Shown: piece by piece, positions 29,832 to 40,664 of the stretch
Numbering within the stretch: the first letter of the stretch is position 1
How the letters are laid out: each line of letters opens with the position of its first letter
NCBI RefSeq assembly: GCF_000735455.1
Contig: NZ_JMPS01000079.1
Location: forward strand, 1 to 64,000
From: Yokenella regensburgei ATCC 49455
GTDB taxonomy: Bacteria > Pseudomonadota > Gammaproteobacteria > Enterobacterales > Enterobacteriaceae
Direction: 5' to 3'
DNA: 64,000 bases
The notes under the pieces: generated by a model
What the model was told of the DNA's origin: nothing
The model's database searches: none
Seen by the model: the letters and a program-made list of their open reading frames with translations, nothing else
Program-made: the position numbers and the translations under genes

Positions 29832-30823
29832 TGCCGTTACTTGATATCCGCAACCTGACCATTGAATTTAAAGCCGGAGACAGCTGGGTTAAAGCCGTCG
29901 ACCGCGTCAGCATGACGCTTGCAGAAGGCGAGATCCGCGGCCTGGTCGGTGAATCTGGCTCCGGTAAAAGCCTTATCGCTAAAGCGATTTGCGGGGTGAC
30001 CAAGGACAACTGGCGCGTTACCGCCGACCGTATGCGCTTCGATGATATCGATCTGCTGCGCCTGTCGCCGCGCGAGCGTCGTAAGCTCGTTGGCCACAAC
30101 GTCTCGATGATTTTCCAGGAGCCGCAGAGCTGTCTTGACCCTTCCGAACGCATTGGCCGTCAGCTGATGCAGAACATTCCCGGCTGGACGTTCAAAGGCC
30201 GCTGGTGGCAGCGCGTGGGCTGGCGCAAACGCCGCGCCATTGAGCTTTTGCACCGTGTGGGCATTAAAGATCACAAAGACGCGATGCGCAGCTTCCCTTA
30301 CGAGCTCACCGACGGTGAATGCCAGAAGGTGATGATTGCCATTGCGCTGGCTAACCAGCCGCGCCTGCTGATTGCCGATGAGCCCACTAACGCCATGGAG
30401 CCAACGACTCAGGCGCAGATTTTCCGTCTGCTGACGCGGCTTAATCAGAACAACAACACCACCATTCTGCTGATTAGCCACGACCTGCAGATGTTGAGCC
30501 AGTGGGCCGATAAGGTGAACGTGATGTACTGCGGGCAAACGGTGGAAACAGCGCTCAGCGAAGAGCTGATCACCATGCCGCACCATCCGTATACCCAGGC
30601 GCTGATCCGCGCCATTCCGGATTTCGGCAGCGCGATGCCGCACAAAAGCCGCCTGAATACGCTGCCGGGCGCTATTCCACTGCTTGAGCAGTTACCGATT
30701 GGCTGCCGCCTGGGGCCACGCTGCCCGTATGCGCAGCGCGAATGTATTGAGACACCGCGCCTGAAAGGGGCGAAGAATCATCTCTACGCCTGCCACTTCC
30801 CGTTAAACATGGAGAGAGAGTGA
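29831..30823 (+). CDS. sapD: ABC transporter ATP-binding protein SapD
   Basis: ATPase of 330 residues. Walker [17 protein letters not shown], a Q-loop in [15 protein letters not shown], the signature-like region [19 protein letters not shown] (a degenerate version of LSGGQ) and Walker [14 protein letters not shown] are seen. The C-terminal oligopeptide-ABC region has [15 protein letters not shown] and a late Cys that may bind an iron-sulfur cluster or metal. E. coli SapD also supports Trk potassium uptake. Confidence 0.96.
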   Translation: MPLLDIRNLTIEFKAGDSWVKAVDRVSMTLAEGEIRGLVGESGSGKSLIAKAICGVTKDNWRVTADRMRFDDIDLLRLSPRERRKLVGHNVSMIFQEPQSCLDPSERIGRQLMQNIPGWTFKGRWWQRVGWRKRRAIELLHRVGIKDHKDAMRSFPYELTDGECQKVMIAIALANQPRLLIADEPTNAMEPTTQAQIFRLLTRLNQNNNTTILLISHDLQMLSQWADKVNVMYCGQTVETALSEELITMPHHPYTQALIRAIPDFGSAMPHKSRLNTLPGAIPLLEQLPIGCRLGPRCPYAQRECIETPRLKGAKNHLYACHFPLNMERE

Positions 30824-30824
30824 A

Positions 30825-31631
30825 ATGGCCGAGTCGCTACTGGAAGTCCATAACCTCAGTAAGACCTTCCGCTATCGCACGGGTCTCTTTCATCGCCAGA
30901 CGGTTGAAGCGGTCAAACCGCTGAGCTTTACCCTGCGTGAAAAACAGACGCTGGCAATCATTGGTGAAAACGGTTCAGGAAAATCGACGCTCGCCAAAAT
31001 GCTGGCCGGGATGATTGAACCCACCACCGGCGAGCTGCTGATTGACGATCATCCCCTGCACTTCGGCGATTACTCGTTTCGTAGCCAGCGCATTCGCATG
31101 ATTTTTCAGGATCCGTCGACGTCGCTAAACCCGCGTCAGCGTATTTCGCAGATTCTGGATTTCCCGCTGCGCCTTAACACGGATCTCGATGCCGAAGACC
31201 GCCAGAAACAAATCGTGGAAACGCTGCGTATGGTAGGTTTGCTGCCCGATCATGCAAGCTACTACCCGCATATGCTGGCGCCGGGACAGAAACAGCGTCT
31301 GGGCCTGGCGCGTGCGCTGATCCTGCGCCCGCAGGTCATTGTCTGCGACGAAGCGCTGGCGGCGCTGGATATGTCGATGCGCTCGCAGTTAGTCAATCTG
31401 ATGCTGGAGTTGCAGGAAAAACAGGGGATCTCCTACATCTATGTGACTCAGCATCTGGGTATGATGAAGCACATTAGCGATCAGGTGCTGGTGATGCATC
31501 AGGGCGAAGTGGTTGAACGCGGTAGCACCGCCGATGTGCTGGCCTCTCCCCTTCACGACCTGACCAAGCGCCTGATTGCCGGTCATTTCGGCGAAGCGTT
31601 AACCGCCGATGCCTGGCGCAAAGATCGCTAG
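30825..31631 (+). CDS. sapF: ABC transporter ATP-binding protein SapF
   Basis: Second ATPase, 268 residues. Walker A GENGSGKSTLAKMLAG, Q-loop MIFQDPSTSLNPRQR, signature LAPGQKQRLGLARALILRP and Walker B VIVCDEALAALDMS are present. It starts one base after the sapD stop. Its stop TAG overlaps the stop of the convergent DUF1275 gene as a shared CTAG. Confidence 0.96.
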   Translation: MAESLLEVHNLSKTFRYRTGLFHRQTVEAVKPLSFTLREKQTLAIIGENGSGKSTLAKMLAGMIEPTTGELLIDDHPLHFGDYSFRSQRIRMIFQDPSTSLNPRQRISQILDFPLRLNTDLDAEDRQKQIVETLRMVGLLPDHASYYPHMLAPGQKQRLGLARALILRPQVIVCDEALAALDMSMRSQLVNLMLELQEKQGISYIYVTQHLGMMKHISDQVLVMHQGEVVERGSTADVLASPLHDLTKRLIAGHFGEALTADAWRKDR

Positions 31632-32320
31632 CCCGTCAGTTTATTGACCTGCCGCTGCTGGCACACATTGTGTAACGCCAGCAGCGCGCAGGGCAATAAT
31701 AGCGCCAGAAAATCAAACCACTGCGACGCCAGTGCCATCACCGCCACGCCCAGAATAAAACTGGCGTGTACTTTCATATAGTGCTTCAGCGCGTCTTTGT
31801 CGGCCTTTCCGGACCATAGTGCCAGGAGATTTCCCACCATATTGACGTAATTCCCGGTCATCAGAACGGTACCCGTTTGCAGGCTATGGTTGTGGCTGAT
31901 GACATAATTCTGCAGATACACCGGGATCATCCCCAGACAGGCAATCGAAAACGCAATCCAGCCGTCCGCGGCTAATAACTGATTCCGCAAGGCGTAACTT
32001 CCGAGGCAGGCGTAAACCAGGATAATGATGGCTTCGAGGTTGATATAAGCGTAATTCGAGAGTCCCTGCCGCAGGCGATACCGCTCGTGGATAAGCTTGA
32101 ACAGAAACACGAAGATAATAAAGAAGCCCACCAGATAGAGATGGAAGCCGATGTGGATACCGCTGTCGGGATTCAGGAGCCCAATAACGCCATACATGGT
32201 GTTAAAGGTCATGAGCCCGAGTAGCGTATGGAATAACAAGAGGAAGCTGATGCAGTCCATGCATCCCCCAACAAAACACAACGTATAAACCACTGAATGC
32301 TGTTTCACTATGCCCCTCAA
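31628..32320 (-). CDS. DUF1275 (YoaK-family) membrane protein
   Basis: Membrane protein of 230 residues with about six or seven hydrophobic segments. The N-terminus VVYTLCFVGGCMDCISFLLL and the internal LQTGTVLMTGNYVNMVGNLLALWSG match the YoaK/DUF1275 family pattern (GGxxDxxSF and TGxxxxGN). Function unknown in the family. It is convergent with sapF and sits where E. coli has sapF next to fabI, so it is an accessory insertion here. It is less GC-rich than its neighbours (for example the 32100-32320 region). Confidence 0.85.
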   Translation of the reverse strand: MRGIVKQHSVVYTLCFVGGCMDCISFLLLFHTLLGLMTFNTMYGVIGLLNPDSGIHIGFHLYLVGFFIIFVFLFKLIHERYRLRQGLSNYAYINLEAIIILVYACLGSYALRNQLLAADGWIAFSIACLGMIPVYLQNYVISHNHSLQTGTVLMTGNYVNMVGNLLALWSGKADKDALKHYMKVHASFILGVAVMALASQWFDFLALLLPCALLALHNVCQQRQVNKLTG

Positions 32321-32442
32321 TGCTGTTCATCCCTTAGAGCAGTAAAGACGAAACCGCAATAACGTCAACTCTTTTTGCCGCGCTGGTTGGATGAGGCGAA
32401 GCCTGGTCGGGATGATATACTTTGCAGATTCTGGAAAATTAA

Positions 32443-32473
32443 GTGACACACGAAGCAGCGCGTGGGCTATAAT
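32443..32473 (+). promoter_or_regulatory. Putative fabI promoter
   Basis: A perfect TATAAT (32468-32473) lies 92 bases before the fabI ATG, with GTGACA (32443-32448) as a weak -35 at 19-base spacing. The sequence AATTTCGAATGACTTTGAAATT just after it has a loose palindromic look and could be an operator; not assigned. Confidence 0.5.
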
Positions 32474-32565
32474 TTCCAGCTAATTTCGAATGACTTTGAA
32501 ATTTTGCCTTTAACTGCTTGATACTAAAGGCAAAGAATAAGTAATGACTATAAGGATTACATGCT

Positions 32566-33354
32566 ATGGGTTTTCTTTCCGGTAAGCGCATTCTGGTCAC
32601 TGGCGTAGCCAGTAAACTGTCCATCGCCTACGGTATCGCTCAGGCGATGCATCGCGAAGGCGCAGAACTGGCCTTCACCTATCAGAACGACAAACTGAAA
32701 GGCCGCGTAGAAGAATTTGCAGCTCAGCTGGATTCCAGCATTGTGCTGGAATGTGATGTTGCGAAAGACGAAAGCATCGACGCAATGTTCGGTGAGCTGG
32801 CAAAAACCTGGCCGAAATTTGACGGTTTCGTGCACTCCATCGGTTTCGCACCGGGCGATCAGCTGGACGGCGACTATGTGAACGCTGTTACCCGTGAAGG
32901 CTTCAAAATCGCTCACGACATCAGCTCCTATAGCTTTGTGGCGATGGCGAAAGCCTGCCGCGAAATGCTGAACCCGAACGCCGCCCTGCTGACCCTGTCC
33001 TACCTGGGTGCAGAGCGCGCTATTCCGAACTACAACGTGATGGGCCTGGCGAAAGCCTCCCTGGAAGCTAACGTGCGCTACATGGCTAACGCCATGGGCC
33101 CGGAAGGCGTTCGTGTTAACGGTATCTCTGCAGGCCCGATCCGCACCCTGGCGGCATCCGGTATCAAAGATTTCCGTAAAATGCTGGCACACTGCGAAGC
33201 GGTTACCCCGATCCGTCGCACCGTGACCATCGAAGACGTGGGCAACACTGCAGCATTCCTGTGCTCTGACCTCTCCGGCGGCATCTCCGGCGAAATCGTT
33301 CACGTTGACGGCGGTTTCAACATCGCAGCAATGAACGAACTGGAAATTAAATAA
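32566..33354 (+). CDS. fabI: Enoyl-[acyl-carrier-protein] reductase FabI (NADH)
   Basis: Last reductive step of fatty acid elongation, cytoplasmic, 262 residues as in E. coli. [29 protein letters not shown] carries the variant nucleotide-binding loop of FabI, and the catalytic pair is in [31 protein letters not shown] (Tyr146-Tyr156-Lys163 type). Near-identical to the E. coli enzyme, which is the triclosan target. It is a single-gene unit with its own promoter and a hairpin behind it. Its substrate pool is related to the acyl-ACP used by RpfF (36633-39490). Confidence 0.98.
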   Translation: MGFLSGKRILVTGVASKLSIAYGIAQAMHREGAELAFTYQNDKLKGRVEEFAAQLDSSIVLECDVAKDESIDAMFGELAKTWPKFDGFVHSIGFAPGDQLDGDYVNAVTREGFKIAHDISSYSFVAMAKACREMLNPNAALLTLSYLGAERAIPNYNVMGLAKASLEANVRYMANAMGPEGVRVNGISAGPIRTLAASGIKDFRKMLAHCEAVTPIRRTVTIEDVGNTAAFLCSDLSGGISGEIVHVDGGFNIAAMNELEIK

Positions 33355-33362
33355 TTTCCCGA

Positions 33363-33387
33363 ACCCTCTTCACGCTGTGAAGAGGGT
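33363..33387 (+). terminator. Terminator-like hairpin after fabI
   Basis: ACCCTCTTCAC and GTGAAGAGGGT are perfect 11-base arms around GCT, nine bases after the fabI stop. The following CTCTCCTTTCCCC is pyrimidine-rich rather than a clean T run. Confidence 0.7.
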
Positions 33388-33548
33388 CTCTCCTTTCCCC
33401 TCCCTTCGCGTTATTCCGTTCTGCTATTTGTTATCACCGAACAATATTTTCTCCTTTTGCCCCCATAAGCCAGGATATTCATTCATAAACGATCCGGCGA
33501 AGTGGCCTTTTTGCGTCTGGATCGCCACTTTCAGATCAAGGAATGCCC

Positions 33549-34475
33549 ATGGAGCAGCGCCGCGTTAACGGCAAAAGCCAGTGGTATCATGAAACCCAGT
33601 CCCGCTCGAATCCTTTGGAGGTGCTTCCCCTGGTGCCGGAAGCCGCCCACGTCGATTGTCGGTTTTTGTTGGATCTCTGTGTACCCGATTCGCTTCTTAC
33701 CGCCTGCGACGCCTGGCTGCAGCCGGCCAGAGCGTTATGCGATACGTTATTCCCGGAGGGGGTGACGGTCACGCGTCTGCAAACCTTCAGCGCCTATGAC
33801 CGTTTGAGCACCGCGCTCACCGTCGCTCAGGTTTTTGGCGTGCAGCGTTTGTGCAACCATTACGCAGCGCGATTGACCCCGCTGCCGGGGCCGGATTCGT
33901 CGCGCGAAAGCAACCGCCGCCTGGCACAAATCACCCAGTATGCGCGCCAGCTCTCCGGCACGCCGTCCGTGATTGACGACAGCGCGTACGCGCAGCTTGA
34001 TGAGGTTGGGCTGACGGCGTTCGATATTGTGCTTATTAATCAGATTATCGGCTTTGTTGGTTTCCAGGCGCGAGTACTGGCCGTGCTGCAGGCGCAGCTC
34101 GGTTCTCCTGTCCGCTGGCTCCCCGGCATGCCTGCCCTTGAAGATGCGATAAATACGCCCGCCAGCCTTCACAACCTGACGGAACTGACGCCGCAGCTGG
34201 TTTATGAGCCGGTCGTAATGACGCAGCTCACCGCCCTGGCGTCGTCGTTACAGGAGCGTGTTCCTGATATTCATGGTGTAAATATTACCGATGTCGGAAT
34301 TAAAGAGAGCGCGAACGAAGTCATCCGACTGGGAGCGTTGGGCTACGCGAGTCATGAGGTCGTTAGCCTCCTCGCCTGGAGTGGATTACAGAGCTGGTTA
34401 AACCGTTTAAAAATAGCCCTGAGAAATGTAGAGGATCCGGGGGCAAAGCCGAAAGAACGCTTGCTGAGGCAGTGA
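33549..34475 (+). CDS. yciW: YciW-like putative oxidoreductase (short form)
   Basis: Protein of 308 residues related to E. coli YciW, an AhpD/CMD-fold protein tied to cysteine and sulfur metabolism and of unknown reaction. The N-terminal two thirds ([39 protein letters not shown] and [36 protein letters not shown]) match well. After [10 protein letters not shown] the sequence becomes short and divergent, ending [26 protein letters not shown]. coli YciW is about 375 residues, so this copy is shorter. The start at 33549 is chosen because AAGGA lies six bases before it; ATG 33543 has none. Confidence 0.8.
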   Translation: MEQRRVNGKSQWYHETQSRSNPLEVLPLVPEAAHVDCRFLLDLCVPDSLLTACDAWLQPARALCDTLFPEGVTVTRLQTFSAYDRLSTALTVAQVFGVQRLCNHYAARLTPLPGPDSSRESNRRLAQITQYARQLSGTPSVIDDSAYAQLDEVGLTAFDIVLINQIIGFVGFQARVLAVLQAQLGSPVRWLPGMPALEDAINTPASLHNLTELTPQLVYEPVVMTQLTALASSLQERVPDIHGVNITDVGIKESANEVIRLGALGYASHEVVSLLAWSGLQSWLNRLKIALRNVEDPGAKPKERLLRQ

Positions 34476-34524
34476 GAATCGCGTAAAACAGTCAGCTGCT
34501 ATTTGGCCACGAAAATACATGACT

Positions 34525-36459
34525 ATGTTTCAGGACAACCCGCTGCTTGCGCAGCTAAAACAGCAACTGCATTCCCAGACGCCTCGTGCTGAAGGCGTCG
34601 TCAAAGGCACGGAAAAAGGCTTCGGCTTCCTCGAAGTTGATGCCCAAAAAAGCTACTTTATTCCGCCGCCGCAAATGAAGAAAGTCATGCACGGCGACCG
34701 CGTTATCGCCGTCATTCACAGCGAAAAAGACCGCGAAAGCGCAGAGCCGGAAGAGCTGGTTGAGCCGTTCCTGACGCGCTTCGTTGGCCGTGTACAGAGA
34801 AAAGACGACCGTCTGTCTATCGTTCCTGACCATCCATTGCTGAAAGATGCCATTCAGTGCCGCGCTGCCCGTGGCGTTGAACACGATTTTAAAGAGGGTG
34901 ACTGGGCCGTAGCAGAAATGCGCCGTCATCCGCTAAAGGGCGACCGCAGCTTCTATGCGGAGCTCACCCAGTTTATTACCTACGGCGAAGATCACTTCGT
35001 ACCGTGGTGGGTCACCCTTGCACGTCATAATCTTGAGAAAGAAGCGCCGAACGGCGTCGCCACCGAGATGCAGGACGAAGGGCTTGTCCGCCGCGACCTC
35101 ACCTCGCTTGATTTCGTCACCATCGACAGCGCCAGCACCGAAGATATGGACGATGCGCTGTACGTAGAAGATGCGCAGGACGGCAAGCTGCATCTGACCG
35201 TTGCGATCGCTGACCCAACCGCGTGGATTGTAGAAGGCAGCAAGCTTGATGAGAGCGCGAAAGTGCGTGCTTTCACCAACTATCTGCCGGGCTTCAACAT
35301 CCCGATGCTGCCGCGCGAGCTGTCTGACGACCTGTGCTCGCTGCGCGCCAACGAAGTGCGTCCGGTACTGGCCTGCCACATGACCATCGCCGCCGACGGC
35401 ACCATTGAAGATGACATCGAGTTCTTCGCCGCCACCATCGAATCGAAAGCTAAGCTCGCTTATGACGATGTGTCTAACTGGCTGGAGAATACCGGCGACT
35501 GGAAACCTGAGAACGAGCGCATTGCCGGTCAGATAACGCTGCTCAAGCGCGTCTGCGAGCAACGTAGCGAATGGCGTAAAACCCATGCGCTGGTGTTCAA
35601 AGATCGCCCGGACTACCGTTTCGTGCTCGGCGAGAAAGGCGACGTGCTGGATATCATTGCTGAACCGCGTCGCATTGCGAATCGCATCGTGGAAGAATCC
35701 ATGATTGCCGCCAACATCTGCGCCGCCCGCGTGCTGCGCGATAAGCTCGGCTTTGGTATCTACAACGTGCATACCGGCTTCGATCCGGCCAGCAGCGAGC
35801 AGCTTGCTGCCCTGCTGAAAACTCACGACGTACACGTTGATCCGCAGGAAGTGTTGACGCTTCCGGGCTTCTGCAAGCTGCGTCGCGAGCTGGATGCTCA
35901 GCCTTCTGGCTTCCTCGATAGCCGTATTCGTCGCTTCCAGTCATTTGCCGAGATCAGTACCGAGCCAGGTCCGCATTTCGGCCTGGGGCTTGAGGCCTAC
36001 GCCACCTGGACTTCACCTATCCGTAAGTACGGCGACATGGTTAACCATCGTCTGCTGAAGGCTATCGTGAAAGGTGAAACCATCGCTCGTCCGCAGGATG
36101 AGATAACCGTACAGATGGCCGAACGTCGTCGCCTGAACCGCATGGCCGAGCGCGATGTGGCCGACTGGCTGTACGCCCGCTTCCTGAGCCCGAAAGCCGG
36201 TACCGACACCCGCTTTGCTGCTGAGATCATCGACATCAGCCGTGGTGGGATGCGCGTTCGTCTGGTGGATAACGGCGCAGTGGCCTTTATTCCGGCCCCG
36301 TTCCTGCACGCCGTGCGTGACGAGATGGTCTGCAGCCAGGAAAACGGCACCGTGCAGATCAAAGGAGAAGTGGCTTACAAAGTGACTGACGTTATCGATG
36401 TCACCATCGCGGAAGTTCGCATGGAAACCCGTAGCGTTATCGCCCGCCCGCTCGCCTGA
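34525..36459 (+). CDS. rnb: Exoribonuclease II
   Basis: Hydrolytic 3'-5' exoribonuclease, 644 residues, the E. coli length. Cold-shock-like RNA-binding domains at the N-terminus ([25 protein letters not shown]), the RNB catalytic centre [14 protein letters not shown] (metal-binding Asp residues), and a C-terminal S1 domain ([25 protein letters not shown]) are seen. The start MFQDNPLL at 34525 matches E. coli; an ATG two codons earlier is possible. Followed by a good terminator. Confidence 0.97.
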   Translation: MFQDNPLLAQLKQQLHSQTPRAEGVVKGTEKGFGFLEVDAQKSYFIPPPQMKKVMHGDRVIAVIHSEKDRESAEPEELVEPFLTRFVGRVQRKDDRLSIVPDHPLLKDAIQCRAARGVEHDFKEGDWAVAEMRRHPLKGDRSFYAELTQFITYGEDHFVPWWVTLARHNLEKEAPNGVATEMQDEGLVRRDLTSLDFVTIDSASTEDMDDALYVEDAQDGKLHLTVAIADPTAWIVEGSKLDESAKVRAFTNYLPGFNIPMLPRELSDDLCSLRANEVRPVLACHMTIAADGTIEDDIEFFAATIESKAKLAYDDVSNWLENTGDWKPENERIAGQITLLKRVCEQRSEWRKTHALVFKDRPDYRFVLGEKGDVLDIIAEPRRIANRIVEESMIAANICAARVLRDKLGFGIYNVHTGFDPASSEQLAALLKTHDVHVDPQEVLTLPGFCKLRRELDAQPSGFLDSRIRRFQSFAEISTEPGPHFGLGLEAYATWTSPIRKYGDMVNHRLLKAIVKGETIARPQDEITVQMAERRRLNRMAERDVADWLYARFLSPKAGTDTRFAAEIIDISRGGMRVRLVDNGAVAFIPAPFLHAVRDEMVCSQENGTVQIKGEVAYKVTDVIDVTIAEVRMETRSVIARPLA

Positions 36460-36469
36460 TCCCCCTCGC

Positions 36470-36493
36470 AGAGGCTTCCGCCCGGAAGCCTCT
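36470..36493 (+). terminator. Intrinsic terminator after rnb
   Basis: AGAGGCTTCCG and CGGAAGCCTCT form an 11-base stem with a two-base spacer, followed by CGTTTTC, ten bases after the rnb stop. Confidence 0.8.
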
Positions 36494-36632
36494 CGTTTTC
36501 ACTTCTCTTCTGTCTCAGCTTGTACAAAATTTTTCCCCAAAAAACAGTAAAACCGTTCACAATAAAAGAGTGATTTCAGTGCAAATCAATAACAATGACT
36601 AACTGTTGCGCTTTAGCGGGTTGGGAGAAAGC

Positions 36633-38624
36633 ATGAGTGAGGATCTGGAGCAAAACTTGCTCTATCGCTACCTGGGAACCACCAGTCCATACTGGCGTTT
36701 ATCCGCAGACAGCAACGCCCTGCACTTGTCCGCCACTGAGGGTACGGATACTCGTCAGGTCGTGGCGCTGAACGCGAGTCAGGCGGATTCAATACGTGAG
36801 ATGACGGTGATCACCTCAAGTATCACCATGTCTGTATCGCTGTATGGCAACGACGTTCCCGTGCACCTGGTGGGGCGTAAAATCAGTAAATCCCAGTGGG
36901 CAGGCACCGCATCGGCCTGGGCCGATACCACTTCGGTGGCCCGCGATCTGGTCCAGGGGCTCTCTTTTGCCGAGCAGGTGGTTTCCGAAGCCAACTCGGT
37001 TATCGTCATTCTCGATAAACAAGGCAATATTCAGCGCTTTAATCGCCTCTGCGAGGAATACACCGGCCTGAAAGAGCATGAAGTTATCGGCCAGAACGTC
37101 TTTAAGCTCTTCATGAGCCGTGCTGAAGCCGCGGCGTCGAAAAAAAATATCACCGGATTCTTCCGTAACGGCAGCTCCTACGAGGTGGAACGCTGGATAA
37201 AGACCCGCAAAGGGCAGCGTCTGTTCCTGTTCCGCAATAAATTCGTCCATAGCGGCAGCGGCAAGAACGAAATTTTCCTTATCTGCTCGGGTACGGATAT
37301 CACCGAAGAGCGCCGCGCCCAGGAACGACTGCGGGTGCTGGCGAACACCGACACCATTACCGGGTTGCCAAACCGTAACGCCATCAATGAGATGATTAGC
37401 GACGCCATTACGCTTCGCGGTGACACCCAGGTCGGCGTAGTTTATCTCGACCTCGATAACTTCAAGAAAGTGAACGATGCCTACGGGCATATGTTTGGCG
37501 ATCAGCTGCTGCAGTCTGTCGCCTTATCGATTTTGAGCTGTCTGGAAGAGGGCCAGACGCTGGCACGTCTGGGTGGTGATGAGTTTATCGTACTGGCTAC
37601 CGACTCCTCACAGAGCTCGCTGGAGGCCATGGCGTCACGGATCCTCACTCGTTTGCGCGACCCCTTCCGCATCGGACTTATCGAAGTCTATACCGGCTGT
37701 TCGCTGGGGATTTCACTTGCCCCGCAGCACGGTACCGATCGCGAGAGCCTCATCCGCAACTCGGATACCGCGATGTACACCGCCAAAGAAGGCGGTCGCG
37801 GCAAGTTTTGCGTCTTCTCCCCGGAAATGAATCAGCGCGTCTTTGAGTATTTGTGGCTCGACACCAACCTGCGCAAAGCGCTGGAAAACGACCAACTGGT
37901 TATTCACTATCAGCCGAAAGTGACCTGGCGTGGCGAGGTGCGTAGCCTCGAAGCGCTGGTACGCTGGCAATCGCCGGAGCGCGGGCTGATCCCTCCGCTG
38001 GAGTTTATCTCCTACGCGGAAGAGTCGGGGCTGATTGTACCGCTTGGGCGTTGGGTGATGCTCGACGTCGTGCGGCAGGTGGCGCTCTGGCGCGAGAAAG
38101 GTATCGATCTGCGGGTTGCGGTGAACGTTTCTGCCCGCCAGTTGGCCGATCAAACTATTTTCAGCGACCTGAAACAGGCGCTGCACGATTTAAACCTCGA
38201 GTTTTGCCCTATCGATGTAGAGCTGACGGAAAGCTGTCTGATTGAAAACGGTGAGCTGGCGCAGTCGGTGATAGAGCAGTTCAGCAAGCTGGGTGCGCAG
38301 GTGCATCTGGATGACTTCGGCACCGGTTATTCGTCGCTGTCGCAGCTGGCCCGCTTCCCCATCGATGCCATTAAGCTCGATCAGTCGTTTGTGCGCGATA
38401 TTCACAAACATTCGGTCTCGCAGTCGTTGGTCAGGGCGATCGTGGCGGTAGCGCAGGCGCTCAACCTACAGGTGATTGCAGAAGGGGTAGAAAGCGCAAA
38501 AGAAGACGCCTTTCTTACCAAGAACGGCGTCAACGAACGGCAAGGATACTTATTTGCCAAGCCCATGCCCGCAGCCGTTTTCGAGCGATGGTTTAAGCGT
38601 CGTCAGTCACGGAAAACCCGTTAA
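36633..38624 (+). CDS. rpfR: DSF receptor and c-di-GMP phosphodiesterase/cyclase RpfR (PdeR/Gmr homologue)
   Basis: Cytoplasmic signalling protein of 663 residues. Residues about 1-95 match the N-terminal RpfF-interaction region of RpfR, 105-230 are the PAS domain that binds DSF-type fatty acids, 235-400 a GGDEF domain with intact GGDEF at 314-318, and 410-660 an EAL domain with EAL at 440-442 and DDFGTGYSS at 560-568. Both catalytic signatures are therefore intact. The ATG at 36633 has GGGAGAAA just upstream. E. coli has this protein (PdeR/YciR) but no rpfF. Here rpfF lies tail to tail, so RpfR is the better name. The lineage link is known from Cronobacter and Burkholderia RpfR. Confidence 0.93.
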   Translation: MSEDLEQNLLYRYLGTTSPYWRLSADSNALHLSATEGTDTRQVVALNASQADSIREMTVITSSITMSVSLYGNDVPVHLVGRKISKSQWAGTASAWADTTSVARDLVQGLSFAEQVVSEANSVIVILDKQGNIQRFNRLCEEYTGLKEHEVIGQNVFKLFMSRAEAAASKKNITGFFRNGSSYEVERWIKTRKGQRLFLFRNKFVHSGSGKNEIFLICSGTDITEERRAQERLRVLANTDTITGLPNRNAINEMISDAITLRGDTQVGVVYLDLDNFKKVNDAYGHMFGDQLLQSVALSILSCLEEGQTLARLGGDEFIVLATDSSQSSLEAMASRILTRLRDPFRIGLIEVYTGCSLGISLAPQHGTDRESLIRNSDTAMYTAKEGGRGKFCVFSPEMNQRVFEYLWLDTNLRKALENDQLVIHYQPKVTWRGEVRSLEALVRWQSPERGLIPPLEFISYAEESGLIVPLGRWVMLDVVRQVALWREKGIDLRVAVNVSARQLADQTIFSDLKQALHDLNLEFCPIDVELTESCLIENGELAQSVIEQFSKLGAQVHLDDFGTGYSSLSQLARFPIDAIKLDQSFVRDIHKHSVSQSLVRAIVAVAQALNLQVIAEGVESAKEDAFLTKNGVNERQGYLFAKPMPAAVFERWFKRRQSRKTR

Positions 38625-39490
38625 CTGGCCTGACGCAAAACAACCGAGTTGTGGCGATTTTGCAGCTGGACCAGACGTTCCATGTAGGCAATGTCTTTAT
38701 CCTGCAGGCAAAACGCCGCATCAACCCAGTCTTCAGTAATATCCATCAGTTCGCTACGCGGCAGCTGCATCACTCTTTGGCGTGCACGCAACATGGCGCG
38801 AACACCGTTAAGCTTCGGCCGCAGCGTATCGATGAAGGTTCTTGTCGCCACATACCCGTCGTGCGGTTCGAACAGAACGTCAACCAGACCGTGCTGCTCG
38901 TGCCACTCCGCGGTGTGCGACTCCCCCAGATAGATAAGCTGTTCTGCAAGCTTCATCCCTGCCCGACGGCTGACCAGAGAATAACCGCCCATTCCCGGGA
39001 ACAGGTTAAAGGCGATTTCCGGAAAGCCCATTCGGGCATCACGCTGCGCAAGGACAAAGTGGTGCGCCAGCGCCGCCTCAAAGCCGCCGCCAAGCGCACT
39101 GCCCTCAACCATTGCCAACGTTAATGCGCCAGTATCAAAACCCCGGGAAGCCGCATGGACACAATCCACGCAGGCACGGGCATAAGCCCGCAGCGCTTCA
39201 CGTCGACCGCTGCGAATGCATTCGACGAAAAAGCGCAAATCCCCTCCGGTGTTATAGATACCCGAGACCAGAGATCCTGTGACCCAAAAATCCACCGCAA
39301 AGCCAGACTGCTTCACCAGCCACGAGAGATTCATGATCTCTTCAATGAGGACGTGGTTAAAACAGGGGCGTGGTTGGGCACGCAGCATCATCCAGACGGT
39401 ACGGCGTTCCTCTTCATAATATGCAGAGAGCTGGGTGAAACGTTCAGTATCAGTGAACAGTTTACAGGTAGGCTGATTAATGACTGTCAT
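38621..39490 (-). CDS. rpfF: DSF-family signal synthase RpfF (crotonase superfamily)
   Basis: Enzyme of 289 residues of the RpfF group, which dehydrates and releases hydroxyacyl-ACP to give cis-2-unsaturated fatty acid signals (DSF). Family blocks are [10 protein letters not shown] (oxyanion loop, about 76-85), [17 protein letters not shown] and [22 protein letters not shown]. The two catalytic glutamates fall at E138 and E158, 20 residues apart as in Xanthomonas RpfF (E141/E161). The C-terminal [13 protein letters not shown] and [11 protein letters not shown] also match. The ATG at 39488-39490 has AGGA seven bases upstream. Its stop overlaps the rpfR stop (shared TTAA). Distinct from CaiD and ordinary enoyl-CoA hydratases by these blocks. 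Confidence 0.93.
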   Translation of the reverse strand: MTVINQPTCKLFTDTERFTQLSAYYEEERRTVWMMLRAQPRPCFNHVLIEEIMNLSWLVKQSGFAVDFWVTGSLVSGIYNTGGDLRFFVECIRSGRREALRAYARACVDCVHAASRGFDTGALTLAMVEGSALGGGFEAALAHHFVLAQRDARMGFPEIAFNLFPGMGGYSLVSRRAGMKLAEQLIYLGESHTAEWHEQHGLVDVLFEPHDGYVATRTFIDTLRPKLNGVRAMLRARQRVMQLPRSELMDITEDWVDAAFCLQDKDIAYMERLVQLQNRHNSVVLRQAS

Positions 39491-39690
39491 GATAGGTTCC
39501 TCATAGAAAAAAGCGCATTACGCGCACGATTAGCCTAATCCAGCCATGGCCCCCGAGATATGCAGGCTCAGCAATTAATAATGTTTATTGATTCGACGTT
39601 TTGCATTTCAGTCTGATTTTTTTTCGCTTCTCTTTTGTCGTTATTTTTTGCATCATTGAATTCATTACTTTTTATCTGCAGGATCATGCC

Positions 39691-39873
39691 ATGTCCGATC
39701 TCGATGCACGCCAGGTCGCCCAACGTATTGATACCGTTCTGGATATTCTTGTCGGGGGTGACACCCATTCGGCAATCAATAATCTGGAGATATTGAAAGC
39801 AGAGTTGCTTTCCCGCGCGAGCGACGCGCAGGAACAAAAATCTGGCCCGGCGAAATCCCCCTGGGAAATTTGA
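39691..39873 (+). CDS. yciZ: Small UPF0509 protein YciZ
   Basis: Protein of 60 residues starting [20 protein letters not shown] and ending KSPWEI, matching YciZ of E. coli (57 residues) in both halves, including [15 protein letters not shown]. No known function. It lies between rpfF (divergent) and yciT, as in E. coli between pdeR and yciT. An upstream in-frame ATG would add a hydrophobic leader and is not favoured. Confidence 0.9.
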   Translation: MSDLDARQVAQRIDTVLDILVGGDTHSAINNLEILKAELLSRASDAQEQKSGPAKSPWEI

Positions 39874-39897
39874 TTCACTCACTGATATGAAGTTGCT

Positions 39898-40647
39898 ATG
39901 AACGCCCGACAACAATCCATCCTGCAAATGGTTATCGATAAAGGCCGAATGAGCGTCTCCGATCTCGCCAGAATGACCGGCGTCTCGGAAGTGACCATCC
40001 GCCAGGACCTGAACTTACTGGAAAAGCAGAACTATCTGCGTCGCACCCACGGTTTTGCCGTACCTCTCGACAGTGAGGATATGGAGACGCGGATGATGAA
40101 TAATTTCTCCCTGAAGCGCGACCTGGCAGCCTTTGCTGCGTCACTGGTCACCCCGGGAGAAACCGTATTTATTGAGAACGGCAGCAGCAACGCTCTGCTT
40201 GCCCGCACGCTCGCCGAGCGTGGCGACGTTACGATCATCACGGTCAGTAGCTATATCGCTCACCTGCTGAAAGAAACGCCTGGTGAAGTGATTCTGCTTG
40301 GCGGTATCTACCAGAAGAAAAGCGAAAGCATGGTCGGCCCGCTTACCCGGCAGTACCTTCAGCAGATGCACTTCAGCAAAGCCTTTATCGGCATTGACGG
40401 CTGGTCGCCGGAAACCGGCTTTACCGGCCGCGATATGATGCGCACCGATGTGGTAAATGGCGTGCTGGAAAAAGGCGGCGAGGCTATCGTGTTGAGCGAC
40501 AGCTCTAAATTTGGCGCAGTCCATCCATACACGTTAGATCCGGTTAACAAATTCAGCCGGGTGATTACCGACAACAACCTTGCCACCTCCATCCAGATGC
40601 AGCTTGAACAGAGTGGTCTGAAGGTCGATATCGTTCGTTGTAGTTAG
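39898..40647 (+). CDS. yciT: DeoR-family transcriptional regulator YciT
   Basis: Regulator of 249 residues. N-terminal Deo[53 protein letters not shown]-terminal sugar-phosphate sensor domain: [37 protein letters not shown] and [11 protein letters not shown]. The physiological ligand is not established; E. coli YciT has been linked to osmotic stress. It sits 24 bases after yciZ and upstream of osmB. Confidence 0.94.
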   Translation: MNARQQSILQMVIDKGRMSVSDLARMTGVSEVTIRQDLNLLEKQNYLRRTHGFAVPLDSEDMETRMMNNFSLKRDLAAFAASLVTPGETVFIENGSSNALLARTLAERGDVTIITVSSYIAHLLKETPGEVILLGGIYQKKSESMVGPLTRQYLQQMHFSKAFIGIDGWSPETGFTGRDMMRTDVVNGVLEKGGEAIVLSDSSKFGAVHPYTLDPVNKFSRVITDNNLATSIQMQLEQSGLKVDIVRCS

Positions 40648-40664
40648 CCTCTTCTCTCTTCCAG

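Noticed and set aside
34933-35835. A 300-codon open frame antisense to rnb
   Set aside because: Shadow frame inside a firmly identified gene; no family resemblance.
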